In this document: positions 43,082 through 51,225 of the stretch, piece by piece
Position numbering within the stretch: position 1 is the stretch's first letter
How the letters are laid out: each line of letters starts with the position of its first letter
DNA from: Christensenellaceae bacterium
GTDB taxonomy: Bacteria > Bacillota > Clostridia > Christensenellales > UBA1750
Direction: 5' to 3'
Length of the DNA stretch: 53,863 bases
Assembly (NCBI GenBank): GCA_031280685.1
Contig: JAITGM010000046.1
Location: 1 to 53,863, forward strand
The notes under the pieces: model-generated
Seen by the model: the letters and a program-made list of their open reading frames with translations, nothing else
Database searches by the model: none
What the model was told of the DNA's origin: nothing
Program-made: the position numbers and the translations under genes

Positions 43082-44455
43082 TCAAAAAAGGAGGGCGAGC
43101 GCCTGCGCGAGCGAGGACGCGCCATAGATGCGGATGCCCTCCACCGCACGAACCTGCCTGCGGTTCCCTTCAGGGATGACCACATGGGCAAAGCCCATGC
43201 GCTTGCACTCCATCAGGCGCCTTTCCATCTGGCCGACGGCCCGAATCTCGCCCGACAGGCCGATTTCCCCGATGAAGGCCCAGGAGGGCGGAATCGGCGC
43301 GTTTTTGACCGAGGAGGCAACCGCCATGGCCACCGGCAGATCGACCGCGGGCTCGTCAAGCTCCAGTCCGCCCGCGACGTTCACGTAGGCATCCATATTA
43401 TAGAGCGTGAAGCCGGCCCGCTTTTCGAGCACCGCCAAAAGCAGCGCCACGCGGGAGGCATCAAAGCCATAGGCCTGCCGCCTCGGCGCGGGAAAGGGGG
43501 TTTGGGCGATCAGGGCCTGAATATCGACCAGCACGGGGCGCGAGCCCTCCATCGAAACCGCCACCGCGGAGCCAGCCGCGCCCTCAAGCCTGCCCGAAAG
43601 CAGAAATTCCGATGGGTTTTCGACCTCCTCCATGCCGCTTTGCAGCATTCTGAACACGCCAATTTCGTTAACAGAACCGAATCGGTTCTTCGCGGCGCGC
43701 AGGATGCGGTATTCCTGATGGCGTTCGCCCTCGAAATACAAAACGGCATCCACCATGTGCTCCAAAACTCTCGGGCCCGCCAAGGCCCCTTCCTTGGTGA
43801 CGTGGCCAACCAAAAAAACGCTCACGCCGCTTTGCTTTGCCAGGCGCATGAGCACATTGGTGGCCTCGCGCACCTGCGAAACCGATCCCGGAGCCGACGG
43901 CCTGCCCGGCACGAACACGGTCTGGATCGAATCGACGATGAGAAAATCCGGCGAAAGGGCCTGTGCCTGCGCCTCGATCTCCTCTATGTTGGTTTCTGAA
44001 AGGACGTGCAGATTCCCACCCGTAATGCCCAGCCTTTTGGCGCGCATCTTGATCTGGCGCGCGGATTCCTCGCCGGAAACGTAGAGAACCCGGCCGCCCT
44101 GCCCCGCATAGAGCGCCGCCGCCTGCAGAAGCAGGGTGGATTTACCTATTCCCGGGTCGCCGCCGATCAACACCAGCGAACCGCGCACCATGCCGCCGCC
44201 TAAAACCCGGTCGAGCTCGCCGATGCCGGAGCGCGCCCTCTCTTCCCAGGCGTCGTCGATCTCCGGCAGGGTCGGCGCCACACCGCTTGGCTGCCGGATG
44301 GCTGCCCGACGGCCGGCCAGCGCCTTGGGTTCCTCAATCACGGCGCTCTCTTCGAGCGTATTCCACGCAGAGCAGCCCGGGCACTGGCCCAGCCAGCGCG
44401 CGGACTCGTAGCCGCAGGCAGAGCAGACGAAAACGCTTTTGGGCTTCTTTGGCAT
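43082..44455 (-). CDS. radA: DNA repair protein RadA
   Basis: 457 residues, a RecA-like helicase that extends branch migration during recombination. N-terminal C4 zinc finger CSACGYESARWLGQCPGC, Walker A GGDPGIGKSTLLLQ, the RadA-specific KNRFGSVNEIG motif and a C-terminal Lon-like domain are all present. ATG 44455 starts MPKKPKSVFVCSACG; an upstream ATG at 44521 overlaps the next gene. Confidence 0.96.
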   Translation of the reverse strand: MPKKPKSVFVCSACGYESARWLGQCPGCSAWNTLEESAVIEEPKALAGRRAAIRQPSGVAPTLPEIDDAWEERARSGIGELDRVLGGGMVRGSLVLIGGDPGIGKSTLLLQAAALYAGQGGRVLYVSGEESARQIKMRAKRLGITGGNLHVLSETNIEEIEAQAQALSPDFLIVDSIQTVFVPGRPSAPGSVSQVREATNVLMRLAKQSGVSVFLVGHVTKEGALAGPRVLEHMVDAVLYFEGERHQEYRILRAAKNRFGSVNEIGVFRMLQSGMEEVENPSEFLLSGRLEGAAGSAVAVSMEGSRPVLVDIQALIAQTPFPAPRRQAYGFDASRVALLLAVLEKRAGFTLYNMDAYVNVAGGLELDEPAVDLPVAMAVASSVKNAPIPPSWAFIGEIGLSGEIRAVGQMERRLMECKRMGFAHVVIPEGNRRQVRAVEGIRIYGASSLAQALALLF

Positions 44456-44480
44456 GGAAAAAGAATCCTCTCTTTGTGCG

Positions 44481-45800
44481 CTATGGAGCCGCATCGCCCT
44501 CTTGCTGCGCGGTGGTTTCAAACGTGTAGGGCACGGTCAAGGTCATGAGCTGATCCTTCCCAGAGTCCGCGCTCTTATTAAACCACACCACTCGCCGGCC
44601 AGAAACCACGGGCGTGATGCCGCGCACGCCTTCCGGCGTCAGGCGGCCATATTGATCCGTCAGGTAAAAATAGGCATAGATCGCGCCGTTTTTATAGAAC
44701 ACCAGCATTTCATCGCCAAGGGCATAGAGCATCACGCCCTGAGCGACCTGCCGAATCTCCTCGCCGTATTTGAGATAGAGATTGGAATCCGGGGCCTTAT
44801 TCTTGTCGATCCATGCCCAGGCGTCCCCGTTCGTGATGGGGTCGTGCACGTACATGCCCGTCGAGAAGAACTCGGGCGAGTAGCCATCTTCAACGAAGCG
44901 GCTCATATCGCAATAGAAAATCGCGCTCTGCTCGCCCTTCAAAATGCGATCCTCATCGCTTAGGTTCGGATCACTGCCCGCCCAGACGATCTGGCTGCCC
45001 GAAATGCTCGGCGCGCTGACGCCGTAGGTGTTCATGGCCTTTTCGATGGACTCGACAAAGCCCGGCATCGAGGCGTTCTCTTCGCTGATCAGATCGACGA
45101 CGAAGAGCCTTTCCTCATCCTTTTCGATCTGTTCGATCCAGATCAAGAAGTCATTCGAAAGGCGCAGCTTAGGCGTGGCGAAGCTGCATTGGCGCACCAT
45201 CTTAATCGCGTCTTCCTCTTCCTGCCCGATGCGCTCGCGATAAAGGCAGTAGATGGCGTTGCTGCCCTGCTGGTCGGTATCGACCCAGGCGATGTAGTCG
45301 TTATTGACGACGGTTTCGAATATCTCACCATCCTTAAGGCGCACCTTGGCCATTTCGCGTTCCTCATCCTGCTCAAAGTCGTAAAGATAGAGCGTCTCTA
45401 GAAGTGGCTCGCTCAGGGAGCCAGAGCCTGCGGAATAGACCAGTTCCTGGCCGCTGATATCGGGCATGTTGATGGTGCTCTCTTTGGAAACGATCTTGCG
45501 CGCGCCCTCCGATAGGTCGATCGGGTTCTCAAAGCTGCCTAGGGGGAAGCTCTCGTCGGGCTTCGTGCTCTCTTCCACCACGAGGGAACTCGGCGCGATG
45601 CTCGGCAGGCCTGTTTCGCTGATAACAAGGGTCGAGGGCTTGGCTTCATCGAGCAGGATGCGTAGGCCAAAGAACAGCCCGAACCCAAGCGCAAGCGCCC
45701 CTCCGGCCACGGCAAACACGGCAGACCAGCGAAGCTCCCCCCTGCCCGTTGATTGTTGCTTGCTTCTGGCGCCGCGCGCCCTTCTTTCGTTTGGCTGCAT
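44481..45800 (-). CDS. Membrane-anchored hypothetical protein, beta-propeller-like
   Basis: 439 residues. A basic N-terminus (RRARGARSKQQ) and one hydrophobic segment (about 28-50) anchor it, with the rest outside. The outer part is built of repeated blocks of a Trp/Tyr strand with an acidic turn (VNNDYIAWVDTD, SNDFLIWIEQIEKDE, SGSQIVWAGSD, NGDAWAWIDKN, SGRRVVWFNKS), as in TolB-like propellers. I do not recognise a named family. It lies upstream of radA on the same strand, 25 nt away. Confidence 0.7.
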   Translation of the reverse strand: MQPNERRARGARSKQQSTGRGELRWSAVFAVAGGALALGFGLFFGLRILLDEAKPSTLVISETGLPSIAPSSLVVEESTKPDESFPLGSFENPIDLSEGARKIVSKESTINMPDISGQELVYSAGSGSLSEPLLETLYLYDFEQDEEREMAKVRLKDGEIFETVVNNDYIAWVDTDQQGSNAIYCLYRERIGQEEEDAIKMVRQCSFATPKLRLSNDFLIWIEQIEKDEERLFVVDLISEENASMPGFVESIEKAMNTYGVSAPSISGSQIVWAGSDPNLSDEDRILKGEQSAIFYCDMSRFVEDGYSPEFFSTGMYVHDPITNGDAWAWIDKNKAPDSNLYLKYGEEIRQVAQGVMLYALGDEMLVFYKNGAIYAYFYLTDQYGRLTPEGVRGITPVVSGRRVVWFNKSADSGKDQLMTLTVPYTFETTAQQEGDAAP

Positions 45801-45912
45801 CGTAAATCCCTTCGCCAGGTTTTATTGTTCATGATAACATAGTTTCGCGTTGAGATGAAGCTCCCTCGGCGATTCTAAACAATTTATTCATCAAAAGACG
45901 CGGCGCGGGGCC

Positions 45913-45942
45913 TTGAGTTCCCTCCGCGCGCGATGGTATACT
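45913..45942 (+). promoter_or_regulatory. Promoter of the metallophosphoesterase gene
   Basis: TTGAGT (45913-45918), 18 nt, TATACT (45937-45942), about 40 nt before the start codon. Confidence 0.6.
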
Positions 45943-45983
45943 GCTGCTAACCGCAAAATCCACAGAAAAGGGGCAAAAATCGC

Positions 45984-47051
45984 ATGCAAATGAGGCTCAG
46001 CAAGGAATCCCGCGCGCTGTTTCGCGCAAAAAGGCGCTTTTCCTGGGCTTCCATCGGGATCGCGGCGCTGCTCCTCGTCCTGCTCCTGTCTTATGTGATC
46101 TACGATAACAGCCTCATCTCCACCGAGTTCCTCTCGATTTCGATGCCCACGCTGCCAAAGTCCATGGAGGGCTATTCCATCCTGCACCTTTCAGACATCC
46201 ACGAAAGGAACCTGGGCGAGGGCGGCAAGGCCCTGAACCCGCTTCTGGGCGGCAAGCGGCCCAACATCGCGGTGATCAGCGGCGGCCTTGTGGATGCGAA
46301 CGGCCACGGCGAAGGGTTCTTGCAGGCGCTTCAATACCTGCACAGTCTAGGCGTAAGCTCATACTTCGTCTTGGGCGAATCCGACCCGCCCTATATGGAC
46401 TTTCAGCCGGACGGCAGCTATGCCGTAAACCCATTATACCTTTCCGCCCAGGTGCTTGGCGGCGTGTATCTAGATAGCCCTCTGCGCCTTTATGAGGGCG
46501 ATCCCAGCCTCTGGCTCGTCCCTGCCTCCTCGCTCTCGCTCGATGCCAAGTCCGCCATTGATTCGCTCAACGCCTTGGAAGAAAGCTACAGGGGCAGCGA
46601 AGCCCTGGTGAGGGCCAGCGGTCACACGCTGGAGGCGCTTTTGGCCAACGTCGGCAGCAAGCTTGAAACCGCGCAGCGTTTTTTAGACCGCCAGGAATTG
46701 CGCAAGCCGACCGATTTAAATATCCTCGTCAGCCATATCCCCGCTCTGAGCGAGGATATGCAGAGCCAAAGCAGTAGCCAGATCTTCGCGGAAGGCGATC
46801 TCATCCTTTCTGGCCATAACCACGGGCCGCAGTACCGGCTAATCTTACCCCTTTGGGTCGGGAACGAGCAGTTCGGGCGCGGCGGCTGGTTCCCAGGCGA
46901 AACCTTCATGCGTGGCTTTACCACGGCCTCAGGCCAGCCCCAATACATCAACCCAGGCCTTGGCACGGGCCGGCCTTTTCCGCAGAATTACAGGCTTTTC
47001 TCAACGCCTGGCATCGCCATGATCCAGCTTACGCGCTCGGTCGCCTCCTAA
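45984..47051 (+). CDS. Metallophosphoesterase-like membrane protein with altered active site
   Basis: 355 residues. One N-terminal membrane segment (about 24-42), then a calcineurin-like fold similar to YkuE/YaeI-type enzymes: LHLSDIHERNLG (Asp and His kept), SHIP and SGHNHGPQYRLILP (His kept). The second motif, usually GDxxD, reads SGGLVD, and the GNHD motif reads LGESD, so a bridging Asp and the Asn/His ligands are lost. It may be inactive or have another role. The 3' end overlaps the convergent pdxK gene by 4 nt. Confidence 0.8.
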   Translation: MQMRLSKESRALFRAKRRFSWASIGIAALLLVLLLSYVIYDNSLISTEFLSISMPTLPKSMEGYSILHLSDIHERNLGEGGKALNPLLGGKRPNIAVISGGLVDANGHGEGFLQALQYLHSLGVSSYFVLGESDPPYMDFQPDGSYAVNPLYLSAQVLGGVYLDSPLRLYEGDPSLWLVPASSLSLDAKSAIDSLNALEESYRGSEALVRASGHTLEALLANVGSKLETAQRFLDRQELRKPTDLNILVSHIPALSEDMQSQSSSQIFAEGDLILSGHNHGPQYRLILPLWVGNEQFGRGGWFPGETFMRGFTTASGQPQYINPGLGTGRPFPQNYRLFSTPGIAMIQLTRSVAS

Positions 47052-47920
47052 AGCTCGACCAAGCGCTGATTCAGGCCCCCGCTATGGAGCAACGGCAGCC
47101 TTTCTTCGAGCAGCACGCCCTCCCTTTCGGGCGCGCCGGCCCGCAAGGTGTGCTCCATCGCATCGCGCACGAAGGACGCAGCCCGCTCGGCAGCCTGCCG
47201 CATCGCGCCGCCGCCGAGTAGCGCGCCCAGCAGCACCGAAGCGAAGAGATCCCCGGTACCCGGGTAGTGCGCATCAATCCGCCCGCTGAGCAGGGCGCAA
47301 CAGCTGCCTTTTTGGCTTTTTTCTCCCTTTTCCCCCAATAGCGTCGCGATTTGGCCCTCCTCGCCCTCAAGGGCGGCGCTGGTCACCACCGCGCTGCCCG
47401 CGCCCAGCTCCAAAAGGCCAAAAAGCAACTCTTTCGCCTCTTTTTTTGATAAAGCCCCCTTGGGCATGGGCCTTCCCAGCAAAAAGGCTGCCTCGGTCAT
47501 GTTGGGTGTGATCAGATCGGCCCTTTGGCAAAGCGTGCGCATCGCCTCCACCATCTCGCCGCCGATGTTGCGATACAGCGCGCCCATATCCCCCATCACG
47601 GGGTCTACAAGACGCAGGCCGGGGAAGCTTTCCATCGCGCGGAGCACCAGGGCGGCCTGCTTGGGCGAGCCTAAGTAGCCACTGTAGACCGCGTCGAAGC
47701 TCGGCCGCAGCTCCTCGAGCTTTTGCAGAATCCCTTCCATCTCGCGGCTCAAATCCCGGGCAAAGACGGGGCCAAACCCGCCGGTATCAGACGACAAGAT
47801 CGCGGTCGGCAGCGGGCAGACCTTGATCCCCATGGCCGAAAGCGCGGGGATCACGACGGTCAGCGAGCAGCGCCCCAGGCTGACCATATCGTGTAGGGCA
47901 AGAACGGTTTTTACTCCCAT
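47048..47920 (-). CDS. pdxK: Pyridoxamine/pyridoxal kinase
   Basis: 290 residues, ribokinase-type vitamin B6 kinase of the PdxY group. Shows LALHDMVSLGRCSLTVVIPALSAMG at the N-terminus, VDPVMGDMGALY near 100, ITPNMTEAAFLLGR near 137, and the anion-hole/catalytic PGTGDLFASVLLGALLGG near 217. It would phosphorylate pyridoxal or pyridoxamine salvaged from outside. The gene symbol is by family, not by proven substrate. Convergent 4-nt overlap with the gene to the left. Confidence 0.88.
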   Translation of the reverse strand: MGVKTVLALHDMVSLGRCSLTVVIPALSAMGIKVCPLPTAILSSDTGGFGPVFARDLSREMEGILQKLEELRPSFDAVYSGYLGSPKQAALVLRAMESFPGLRLVDPVMGDMGALYRNIGGEMVEAMRTLCQRADLITPNMTEAAFLLGRPMPKGALSKKEAKELLFGLLELGAGSAVVTSAALEGEEGQIATLLGEKGEKSQKGSCCALLSGRIDAHYPGTGDLFASVLLGALLGGGAMRQAAERAASFVRDAMEHTLRAGAPEREGVLLEERLPLLHSGGLNQRLVEL

Positions 47921-47959
47921 GGCACTCCTCTTCTTCAGCCACTGGCTGCTATAAATTAA

Positions 47960-47992
47960 GCGCCGCCTTGCGGGTTGACCCGAAAGCGGCGC
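47960..47992 (-). terminator. Terminator hairpin after the flavodoxin-like gene
   Basis: GCGCCGC (47960-47966) pairs with GCGGCGC (47986-47992), with an inner CGGGTT/CCCG helix; on the minus strand TTAATTTAT follows. Confidence 0.55.
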
Positions 47993-48010
47993 GTCAAAAC
48001 GGTGAACGGC

Positions 48011-48442
48011 CTAAGGCTGGCCCGTGAAGTCGGCGATGTACTTGTTGGTAAAGTCCTTCGCCGCGGCGATATCTTCCGGAGTGGGCATCTTGCCGCCGAA
48101 CATGCCCTTGCCGTTGCAGATCAGCGTTTCGTCGATCACCTTGATGCCGCGCTCGGTCAGCGCCGCGCGGAGGACGTCCAGGCAGGCGCCGTCCTTTGCG
48201 GAGCTGGTGCAAAACAGGGCCGCGCTCTCTACGCGCTTCTTGTCGAGCATCCGGATAAATTCGAGGGCGCGCTGATCCGGCTTCTTCCCCTTGGCCTGGG
48301 TGCCGATGAAGGCGAGGGCCAGGTTTTCGGGCGGGTAAGAGGGCGGCAACGGAATGGAGCTGCTCTTGATTTCCTCGGAGATGGCGATGGCGACCTCTTG
48401 GATGCAGGGCTTGTCGCCGGCATAATAGACTTTCACGCGCAT
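48011..48442 (-). CDS. Flavodoxin-like protein
   Basis: 143 residues, a compact alpha/beta protein of the flavodoxin superfamily (YYAGDKPCIQEVAIAISEEI at the P-loop position, NLALAFIGTQAKGKKPDQRALEFI, ALFCTSSAKDGACLDVLRAALTERGIKV). The usual T/SxTxxT phosphate loop is replaced by AGDKPC, so FMN binding is uncertain. It probably handles electrons or is a family relic. Upstream of pdxK on the same strand. Confidence 0.7.
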   Translation of the reverse strand: MRVKVYYAGDKPCIQEVAIAISEEIKSSSIPLPPSYPPENLALAFIGTQAKGKKPDQRALEFIRMLDKKRVESAALFCTSSAKDGACLDVLRAALTERGIKVIDETLICNGKGMFGGKMPTPEDIAAAKDFTNKYIADFTGQP

Positions 48443-48516
48443 TTGAATGGCCTCCTTATCCTCTAAGGCTGTTACCCAGCCAATGGAACCAAAAACAGGA
48501 ACGAAGGGGAATGTTC

Positions 48517-49203
48517 ATGACGAACGCAGAATTTACCGCATCGTATTTAAAGGCCCGCGGCCTTGCTTTCAGGCCCTATTCCGCGGCGATTGACGAAGAG
48601 CTTTCGCCCGAGTACCCGCTTTGCTTTTATGAATTCACCTGCGGCGCCAAGTTTTATGCCTTGGCCCCCGGGCTTGAGGATGCGATTGGGCCCGTTTTGC
48701 AAGAACGCCCCGCAAGCTATGACTCCTTGCTGCGCTTCGCCTTTGCGCCCGGCGTCCGCGCCGAAAAAGAGAGCGTTTTGGGCTACTATTTAAGGGGGCC
48801 CTCGCGCACCGGGCAAAGGAAGCTGGTGCGGCTTCATTCCGGGCATCTGCCCGCCGTCGCCGCGCTCCGCAGGGCGGTTTCCCCGCGCGAATGGGCGCTG
48901 GGCGGTGTCGATCTGCGCGACCCCTTCTGCTATGGGCTCTTTGAGGGCGGCCTGCTCGTCTGCGCGGCCGGTGCCGAGATTTTTGGCGGCCTGGCCGAGG
49001 TCAGCGTGCTGACCCATCCGGCCTTTCGCGGGCGGCAGCTAGCCAAGCATGCGGTTTTTGAGCTCTGCGGCCTCGTTTGCCAAGCCGGGCTTGTGCCGCT
49101 TTACCGTTGCGAAAGCGAGAACCAGGCTTCGATTCGCACGGCCCTCTCGCTAGACCTCGCGCCCGCCTTTCGCATGACGGGCGGGCGGCTGAGCTACCGC
49201 TGA
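48517..49203 (+). CDS. GNAT family acetyltransferase with N-terminal extension
   Basis: 228 residues. The C-terminal half is a GNAT domain (motif A region GGLAEVSVLTHPAFRGRQLAKHAVFELC); the N-terminal half (about 110 residues) resembles the FR47-like/DUF-type first domain of tandem acetyltransferases. ATG 48517 has a 7-nt spacing to GAAGGGG; ATG 48511 is too close to it. Function unknown. Confidence 0.75.
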   Translation: MTNAEFTASYLKARGLAFRPYSAAIDEELSPEYPLCFYEFTCGAKFYALAPGLEDAIGPVLQERPASYDSLLRFAFAPGVRAEKESVLGYYLRGPSRTGQRKLVRLHSGHLPAVAALRRAVSPREWALGGVDLRDPFCYGLFEGGLLVCAAGAEIFGGLAEVSVLTHPAFRGRQLAKHAVFELCGLVCQAGLVPLYRCESENQASIRTALSLDLAPAFRMTGGRLSYR

Positions 49204-49286
49204 ACTAAAGCGCCGCATTCCCTTTATGTTAGAAGGAACTCCTCAAAAAATCAAGCGCGGCGCGGCGCCTAAATGTTGAGTTATGA

Positions 49287-50504
49287 TTAAACCGCTTCGC
49301 CCGGCTCGCGCAGCGCCCTGCGATACAGCCAAAAGGCCGGCGCAAAGAGGGCCAGCGCAAAGAGGGCAAAAAATAAAAAAGTATTCTGCAGGCCAATGGC
49401 ATCGCCCAGGCCGCCCGCGAGCAGGGAACCGACCACGCGCGAAAGGCCCATCGAAACCATGGAAACCAGGGTCTGCGCGGTGGCCTTAAAGTCGCTCGGC
49501 ACGCGGCGGTGAATGGCCTGCGCCGCGCAGTAATACAGCATGATGAATGAGAGCGAGTGGAAGGTCTGTGAGGCGCAGAGCACGGCAAAGGCAGAGGCCG
49601 CCGGCGCAAAGCCCGCAAGGTAGGCGATCAGCATCCGGGCGGCGGTAAAAAACAGGGTCGAAAGCATGACGTTTTCGGCCCTGAAGCGCTTGAGCAGCCG
49701 GTCGATCACAAGAAAGAGCACGATTTCACCCGCCGCGGAAACCGTGCTGAGCTTGCCCGCCAAATCGGCGCTCACGCCCATGTCCGTGGCGTAAACGGGG
49801 AGGAAGTTCACCGCAGCCATGCAACTGCCCAGCACGAAGTTCATGCAGAGGATGAATTGCACGACGGGATCCTTGAAGATGCGTGCAAATCTCCCCTTTT
49901 CAGCGCCCGCTTTACCTTTTTCGCCCCTGCCCGGCGCATGGTGTTCGCACCCCTTGGGCATGAAGCCGCAAATCGCCGCCGCGACGGCACAAAACAGCGC
50001 ATAGATGGGGAAAATATTGCGCAGATCCTGCTGCATGAGCCCGCCCACGAGCAGCGGCATCAGGCCAAAGCCCAGCGTGCCGATCATTCGGATGGGCGAA
50101 AAGCGAAAACCGCTCTCGGCGCAAAAATCCAAGGTGATCGTGTCCATCAGCGGCTGCGAGGAAGTGGAAACCAGCACGTACAGCCCCGAGAGCAGAAAAA
50201 CGAATAAAAACGAGGTGTTCAGGGCGTAAAGCAGCATCGCCCCGCCGGAAAGCGCCAGCGTCAGCATCCAGACCAGGCGGCGGTTGGTCTTATCGGCAAA
50301 GCGGCCCCATAGCGTCTGCACGAGCAGCGCGCAGAGCGGCCCGATGGCCGAGATCATGCCGATTTGCTCGACCGTAATGCCGATGCTCTTATAATACAGC
50401 GTAATGTAGGGGTAATACGCGCCGTGCGACATATAAAAAGCCGCATACATCGCGCAGGCGACGAAGAAGCCCCGCTTCCCGATCCTCCGCCCAGTCTCCT
50501 CCAT
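49287..50504 (-). CDS. MFS transporter (sugar/multidrug type)
   Basis: 405 residues with twelve hydrophobic segments; the loop motif GRFADKTNRR is between segments 2 and 3. It starts MEETGRRIGKRGFFVACAMYAAFYMSHGAYYPYITLYY, close to the MFS_1-like/lactose-permease-type group. ATG 50504 with GGGAG upstream; ATG 50636 would add a basic stretch before the first membrane segment. The substrate is unknown. Confidence 0.86.
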   Translation of the reverse strand: MEETGRRIGKRGFFVACAMYAAFYMSHGAYYPYITLYYKSIGITVEQIGMISAIGPLCALLVQTLWGRFADKTNRRLVWMLTLALSGGAMLLYALNTSFLFVFLLSGLYVLVSTSSQPLMDTITLDFCAESGFRFSPIRMIGTLGFGLMPLLVGGLMQQDLRNIFPIYALFCAVAAAICGFMPKGCEHHAPGRGEKGKAGAEKGRFARIFKDPVVQFILCMNFVLGSCMAAVNFLPVYATDMGVSADLAGKLSTVSAAGEIVLFLVIDRLLKRFRAENVMLSTLFFTAARMLIAYLAGFAPAASAFAVLCASQTFHSLSFIMLYYCAAQAIHRRVPSDFKATAQTLVSMVSMGLSRVVGSLLAGGLGDAIGLQNTFLFFALFALALFAPAFWLYRRALREPGEAV

Positions 50505-50620
50505 GTTTTCGCCACTCCCATTTCGTTTTTTGCGCAAGATTTTTCTCAGGCCACGCGAGGCCCCGAGCCAGTATACACAAAAGGGCGGGCAGAGGGCAAT
50601 CCCCAAAAGCTGCTTGCCTC

Positions 50621-50649
50621 TTGCGCTAGCCGGCATGTTATGCTATATA
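50621..50649 (+). promoter_or_regulatory. Promoter of the small membrane protein gene
   Basis: TTGCGC (50621-50626), 17 nt, TATATA (50644-50649); a second TATAGAT-type -10 lies close by. Confidence 0.5.
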
Positions 50650-50702
50650 TGGTATAGATTCGGCTTTATTCGAGTTCATTTGAGGAAAGGGGAAATTTCA
50701 TC

Positions 50703-50996
50703 ATGGCACAGTATGATCAGCCGCAAGTGCGGCCCTCTAACTCCTACGAAACCGTCAGCCTTGGCGAGTGGATCGTCACCGCCATCCTGCAGTGCATCCC
50801 AATCGTTGGCTTCATCATGCTCCTCGTTTGGGCCTTTGGTAGCGGCGCCAAGCCCAGCAAGCAAAACTATGCCCGCGCAATGCTCATCTTTTGGCTTGTA
50901 GGCGCCGTTTTGTGCATCCTCCTCTCGTTCGCCTTTGGCAACTACTTCATCGCGTCCCTGGCAGTGCCCGGCGGCGCACTTTCCTGGGCGACTTAA
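50703..50996 (+). CDS. Small two-segment membrane protein
   Basis: 97 residues with two hydrophobic segments (about 24-45 and 60-82) joined by a basic loop (SGAKPSKQNYARA). The start is preceded by GAGGAAAGGGGAAA. No family function is known to me. It resembles short membrane proteins that often follow metabolic genes in clostridia. A very strong terminator follows. Confidence 0.75.
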   Translation: MAQYDQPQVRPSNSYETVSLGEWIVTAILQCIPIVGFIMLLVWAFGSGAKPSKQNYARAMLIFWLVGAVLCILLSFAFGNYFIASLAVPGGALSWAT

Positions 50997-51027
50997 GGCC
51001 GAGTGCCCTGGCATAGCAATCTTGTAA

Positions 51028-51078
51028 GGCGGCTGCCCGCCCGCGCGCTTTCGCGCAAGACGGGCAGCCGCCTTTTTT
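51028..51078 (+). terminator. Very strong intrinsic terminator
   Basis: GGCGGCTGCCCG (51028-51039) pairs with CGGGCAGCCGCC (51061-51072), with an inner GCGCG/CGCGC hairpin, then six T. Confidence 0.92.
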
Positions 51079-51112
51079 CGCCGCGCTCCCTTTCCCCAAG
51101 CGCGCGAATTTG

Positions 51113-51142
51113 TTGACAATCGGCCTTTTCTTTTGCTATAGT
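51113..51142 (+). promoter_or_regulatory. Promoter of the short alanyl-tRNA synthetase gene
   Basis: TTGACA (51113-51118), 18 nt, TATAGT (51137-51142). The leader has a small CGGG/CCCG hairpin followed by ACTTTTTG, a possible weak attenuator; no T-box motif. Confidence 0.8.
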
Positions 51143-51225
51143 GGTACGAGTTCGCGGGGGCTTCGCTCCACGGCGCGTGGGGCGGGACTTGCCCGTCACT
51201 TTTTGATTTCAAAGGAGTTTTCGCG

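Noticed and set aside
51143-51225. T-box or other riboswitch in the AlaRS leader
   Set aside because: The leader is too short for a T-box and lacks the specifier loop and the antiterminator sequence; only a small hairpin is seen.
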